Shown here: in pieces, positions 59,623-64,000 of the stretch
Layout: every line of letters starts with the position of its first letter
Numbering within the stretch: the first letter of the stretch is position 1
DNA from: Plantago ovata
Taxonomy: Eukaryota; Streptophyta; Magnoliopsida; Lamiales; Plantaginaceae
NCBI GenBank assembly: GCA_028274465.1
Contig: CM051455.1
Span: 38,811,290 to 38,875,289, forward strand
Length of the DNA: 64,000 nt
Reading direction: 5' to 3'
Notes under the pieces: generated by a model
What the model saw: only the letters and a program-made list of their open reading frames with translations
Database searches by the model: none
Told to the model about the DNA's origin: nothing
Translations under genes and position numbers: made by a program

Positions 59623-59808
59623 GTTGTATTTTATATTACAAATAAATTTTGTTCAATTATGTTCAGTTCTGTTCTGTTATGTTTAGACGAAAAGAACAGT
59701 TTATTATTAATTAATTGCAAATAAAAAATAACAATATGGTCAAATTTGTATTGAAATAGACTCTTACAACGTATTTAATTATCTTTCAAGTCCAACATCT
59801 AATATAGG

Positions 59809-59934
59809 CTAGTGATATAGCCAGAGCTAAAATTACTAATGCCAGAACAATTTGTACAATTTTAGAAATGATTAGTGTTTTTAAAAGGTAAATTACTTTT
59901 TCATTAGTAATTTTAGCTCTGACTATATTACTAG
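59809..59934. repeat. 33-bp inverted repeat just downstream of the ankyrin gene
   Basis: 59809-59841 and 59902-59934 are inverted copies with two mismatches (CTAGTGATATAGCCAGAGCT against CTAGTAATATAGTCAGAGCT), separated by 60 bases. It lies 66-191 bp beyond the stop codon and could form a hairpin in the 3' UTR. Confidence 0.85.
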
Positions 59935-59999
59935 GCTCTAATAAATCATACAACACTTGATTTACTACTTTTGGACAGCTATTCAAAACTTAACGGCAA

Positions 60000-61459
60000 T
60001 TAATACCGCTGAATACAAGTTTTTATCCAAGGTAAAATATTTCTTATGGTACAATAGAGGTAAAGTCTAATTCCTGGAAGGAGCATAGAAGTTCCAAATA
60101 GTATCAAAAATGTGAAGATAGGAAAAAAAACGGTAGCCGTCACCCAAATCTGACTAGCAACCCCATCGGCACTCACAGCATATGTAGTCATCATTAGAAA
60201 TAAAGCGGTCGTGATTAGAAAATTATGGGGACGTTTTATAAGAAAAATTGACATGAAGCAAGACGTCATAAATGCCAAAGTGTTGGCAAACAGGAAAACG
60301 CTGAATTTTTTTGGATAAAGCGTAGCAAGGATGGATGTTCCAGCTACATGTGGTAGTGCTGTAGACGCTACTTTTGAAGGATGATCTTTATAATATGCAG
60401 TACTGTTGCTGCCTAAAGTACTATTGTTGCCCAAGACGACGGTATCCTGCCAAACACCACCAGGTGGGTTAATCATAGCCTGAAATGTTGCTGCGGCAAT
60501 CAGTACAGCTACCACAAGCAGTGCGTCTCGAGATTCATTTGTGATGAAAGGCGTGCAGAGCATGCGTATATTTTTTTCAATATCAAACATTCCACGCAAA
60601 AAAATAGATGAGTCTGCAGCATGTTTAGCCCCTGCTTGTATAAACTTCTCCAGAGTATCTATGCAGCCTGCTTCTTCTACTATATCTAGAGCGGTGAGGC
60701 CTTGCTTGTTCACCACATTCAGCTCTAAGTATGGCTTCATGGTTTGTAGTAAGTGATCTATAAACTGTTCAAATTACAAATACCAAGTACTTGTTAAGTT
60801 GAGACTTGAGACCAACTAACAAAACAATATAATATTATATCTGGGTCTGGAAATTGATCATCAGTAATAATAATTACCTCATCCTGCATTCTGGAGGCAG
60901 CCAGGTGTAAGATTGTATTTCCTTGCTTATTCCCCTTGTTCAAAACAAACATAGCTCGAGGGGAAGAGAGGGATCTGACATGAGGTGTCAAGTGTTGAAG
61001 AGCTTCAACTTGATTGTGTTTCACCGCCATATGCAAACATGTTTCTCCCTCATCAGTCAATTGTACAATTGAATACTTACGGGCCTTAATAAGCTCGTCG
61101 ATGATTTGAATTTGGCCTCGAACGGCAGCATAGTGTAAGGCAGTTTTAGTATCAACTGCCCTAAGATAACACAGATGTGGGCCAACTTTGATCAACTCCT
61201 TAACAATATCTAAATATCCATACGCAGAGGCAATATGCATTGGGCTCATACCAACTGTATTCAGCTCTTCAGCAAATTCCGGTTTATGAAACAACAACTC
61301 TTTCACGAAATCAAGATGACCACACATACACGCAATGTGCAACGGATTCTCGCCGCCTGTTAACTTTGCTGGCATGAGCAGGAAAGGGTTACCTGCCATG
61401 AGATTACGCAGTTCGTTAACATCACCATTTTGAGCTGCAGCAACCAACCTTATGTCCAT
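60000..61459 (-). CDS. Ankyrin-repeat membrane protein with PGG domain (BDA1/ACD6/ITN1-like)
   Basis: Two exons, 60878-61459 and 60000-60764, with donor GTAATT and acceptor GAACAG, encode 448 residues. The N-terminus MDIRLVAAAQNGDVNELRNL is followed by about six ankyrin repeats starting near residues 36, 70, 105, 138, 180 and 214 (ENPLHIAC, MSPMHIAS, KTALHYAA, ETCLHMAV, NTILHLAA, LTALDIV). The PGG domain has NPPGG at 293-297, preceded by RDALLVVAVLIAAATFQAMI. Four hydrophobic segments complete the C-terminus. Known relatives sit at membranes and act in immunity, salicylic-acid or salt responses. The start and spacing are most like BDA1-type proteins; ACD6 and ITN1 have longer N-termini. The frame is open throughout, so it is probably functional. 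Confidence 0.92.
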
Positions 61460-64000
61460 ACTAGCTAATGTAGTAGTAGTATTAGGCTTTGGGATTGATT
61501 AATGAAGTGTATGAACGAATAAGTAGCTGGTAATTAAAATGAAGGAATTGTGTGCGTGTGTGTGTGTGAGAGAAGAAATTAATTGGCGAAAGAGAGAATT
61601 CGAATAAATGTTTTTGGTGTACGTAATAGCGTCATTGAAACGTCTCAATTTATAGAGGATTGTCACCTAATTAACTGCAATTAGTAAAACTTAATTATTA
61701 TAATTAGTAGTATGTGTGAATGAAATGGCAACGAGACAAATATGCATGCACGTTGAAAATAAGGATTCAATTTTGCAAAATACAATCATAATTGTGGTTT
61801 CTAACTTTTCATACGCTAATATAATTCCTCAGCGAAACCTACTACTATTTGTTTTATATTGATTTGTCAAAATTTTATTTAACTGATCATAAATCATACT
61901 GCATAATTAACTTAAATTTTTTATTTGCATAATATAAGTTTAAAAATTTGCATAATATAAGTTTAAAAATTATTTTTAATATAATTTAAAACTAATTAAA
62001 AATTAATTAAATAGATCGAGCCTAAACAAGACAAAAAAAATTAATAAATAGAAATTTCGACCCAGGATGAGGAAGTAATTTACAAAACCAACTTATTGTG
62101 TCAGATTAATAAGCTAAATTAATTAATATTTTTGCACCATTCGATTTGGGTCAGTTTTGCATTTCATTATCTACAGCTCTACATTCACCAACCCAACTCC
62201 ATTCCACTGAACCATCTTATAACTCCACTACGGTCTGTCTCCTATATCCGAAAAGAAAACCGAGATTTATGTTTCAAAACCGAGATTTATGTTTCAAAAG
62301 AATATATGTTACAGCTGGATCCAACTATACAGACTAATTTCGATGAAATTTGTTAGAACTTGAGTGAAATATGGTAGTATATGTCACTTTGATTACAACG
62401 TTAATGATACATGTCCATGCATAATGGATGATCATCCAAGCGTAGGAGGAGCTGAGAAAATTCAATAAAGATGTGGAAAAGAGACACAAATATGTTGAAA
62501 TTTTAACGGCCGATCGACCTGCACCTAGCTTGATGGTCCCGACGACCCACAAAAAAGATTCAACTCAATTGGAGTCTACTTAATTCCCCGACTTTTATTT
62601 CCTTACTAGGACCCTGCGTACACGTGCGAAGCGTTCACCTTATTATAACTTTTTTTTAATTCCCGGACTTTTATTTCCTTATACATATTACGCGTCGTCG
62701 TCCCGAGTATTGTGAAATTTTTTTAATTAAGGGTTAGTACAAATTAGTCATAATACCAACCGTACACATTAGTCATATATAGAAAACTTTCTACAAATTA
62801 GTCATTATATATGTAGTTACTATTTTAATCCTACCTAAATTATAGAAAAAATCTTATATCTAACATTAAATTTCTAATTTTAAGATTAGTTGTTATCATA
62901 TCAAGCATCTTTACGGTAATATATCACTATTGTTAAGTTTAAACTAATAAAACACAAGCATCTTAACATGAAAAGGTAAAAAATATATCAAGCACTTTCC
63001 AATTAAATAGTTGGGGTTCTACGTCAGTCAGGTGTGCCACTAGATGATCATTGAGTCAACAAAGTCAACATAACTAATGGTGGAGATCTATTGACCGGGT
63101 AAATGTTGCACTAAGTGTTGCAATCAGGTGTCGTCTTTGTCGCTCTCTATCGCTCTGAAATTCATTTTAAATAGGAATAATTATAAATTGATGATACTTT
63201 CAATACTTTTTATCAAATTAGTGTAACCTAAATACTTTTTACCAAATTAGTGATACTTCTAATTTAGTATCAATCAAGTTAATTAACTATGCTCCTAAAT
63301 TTTCTCCCCATCTTAATCAATAAGTTAGTAAATCATACAACACAATAATAAGAAGTTAAGAACTGATGCTCATGCGTCAAATTACTCCCTTCTTTTTTAA
63401 GTCAATATTCATATCATCATCATCATTAATAAGAAGCTAAGAACTGATGCCTCCAATTAAGCACCATACATCCTCTACTATTTTTTTTAGACTTTTATCA
63501 TCAAATTTTTCAGTCCTGAGAGATTATAATCAGCATCTTGCCTAACATAACAATAATTTTCAGAGACGGGTGATGCAATTTTCATCTCTATCACGTGATC
63601 AAGAGATGCTTTTGTTTCAGGACTCCAAATTCTACAGGAAATACTATTTCAAATTTTTTGTTTCTAATGCAACTAATTACTGAAAATCGATACATGATGT
63701 AGGGAATTAATTGATACTTGTCGAAATTCACTCAATTGAACAATTTTAATAAATAAGAATCCGCTGATTCATGCAAGGAGATGTTTACATGTTACTATCG
63801 CTTATGTAATTTTGGTGATGCTTCCTATTCGATGCTTGAAAACTGGGATATGAAGTAACTTGTACGTTGAATTTTGACTGATGCTTGTAGTTTATTTGGG
63901 ATGCTTGGCATTTGGGATCATGGATGCTTGGAATTTTATATAGATCTCGCTAGACCAGTGCTTAATGAAATTGGGATGTTTTTAAACAAAATTTAGTTAA
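61460..64000. other. Upstream region of the ankyrin gene and terminal spacer
   Basis: No gene recognised. A GT run lies at about 61552-61569 in the likely 5' UTR. Short AT-rich repeats occur (ACAAATTAGTCAT near 62739, 62765 and 62804; AAGAAGTTAAGAACTGATGC near 63350 and 63432). Two short nearly identical units also lie at 62258-62277 and 62278-62297. Confidence 0.5.

Overview
This is nuclear DNA from a flowering plant, almost certainly a eudicot. Genes have GT-AG introns, the DNA is AT-rich, and there are Stowaway, hAT, CACTA and LINE-type elements. The species cannot be fixed from the sequence alone.

Bases 1-30133 are a tandem array of ten NPF (NRT1/PTR family, probably clade 5) transporter loci. 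Gene 1 is on the + strand and cut by the left edge; loci 2-10 are on the - strand. Loci 2, 4, 5, 6, 7, 9 and 10 read through as four-exon genes of 535-575 residues. Their splice phases are identical and exon 2 is always 215 nt. Locus 3 is a pseudogene with one nonsense codon and three frame disruptions. Locus 8 is a 5'-truncated pseudogene created when a segment of about 4.45 kb (locus 7 plus part of locus 8) was duplicated in tandem (19305-23755 against 23756-28250). No copy whose TM1 is visible has the ExxER proton-coupling motif. Gene 1 has lost the TM6-TM7 loop together with the intron inside it. Loci 1-4 end in a CaaX-like tetrapeptide.

Bases 30134-44063 are gene-poor. They hold a small uncharacterised gene (31305-31694), a KCTD-type BTB gene (34310-35697) with one apparent frameshift, and many repeats: minisatellites, foldback elements, SINE-like and LINE remnants, and an LTR remnant.

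Bases 44064-47479 encode a GPAT6-like glycerol-3-phosphate 2-O-acyltransferase (cutin/suberin precursor synthesis) in three exons. Bases 50472-59622 are a nest of transposons: a hAT MITE with a perfect 8-bp target duplication; a hAT element whose transposase is whole but for one in-frame stop; a CACTA element inside it that carries a tRNA-Pro-like sequence; and a second CACTA element inside a LINE 3' end. A BDA1-like ankyrin/PGG membrane protein (60000-61459, - strand) follows. The last 2.5 kb shows no gene.

The most notable content is the NPF array: a family caught in the act of birth-and-death evolution, with an unusual first helix, variable TM8-TM9 loops, a shared W-box-rich promoter block and visible duplication breakpoints.
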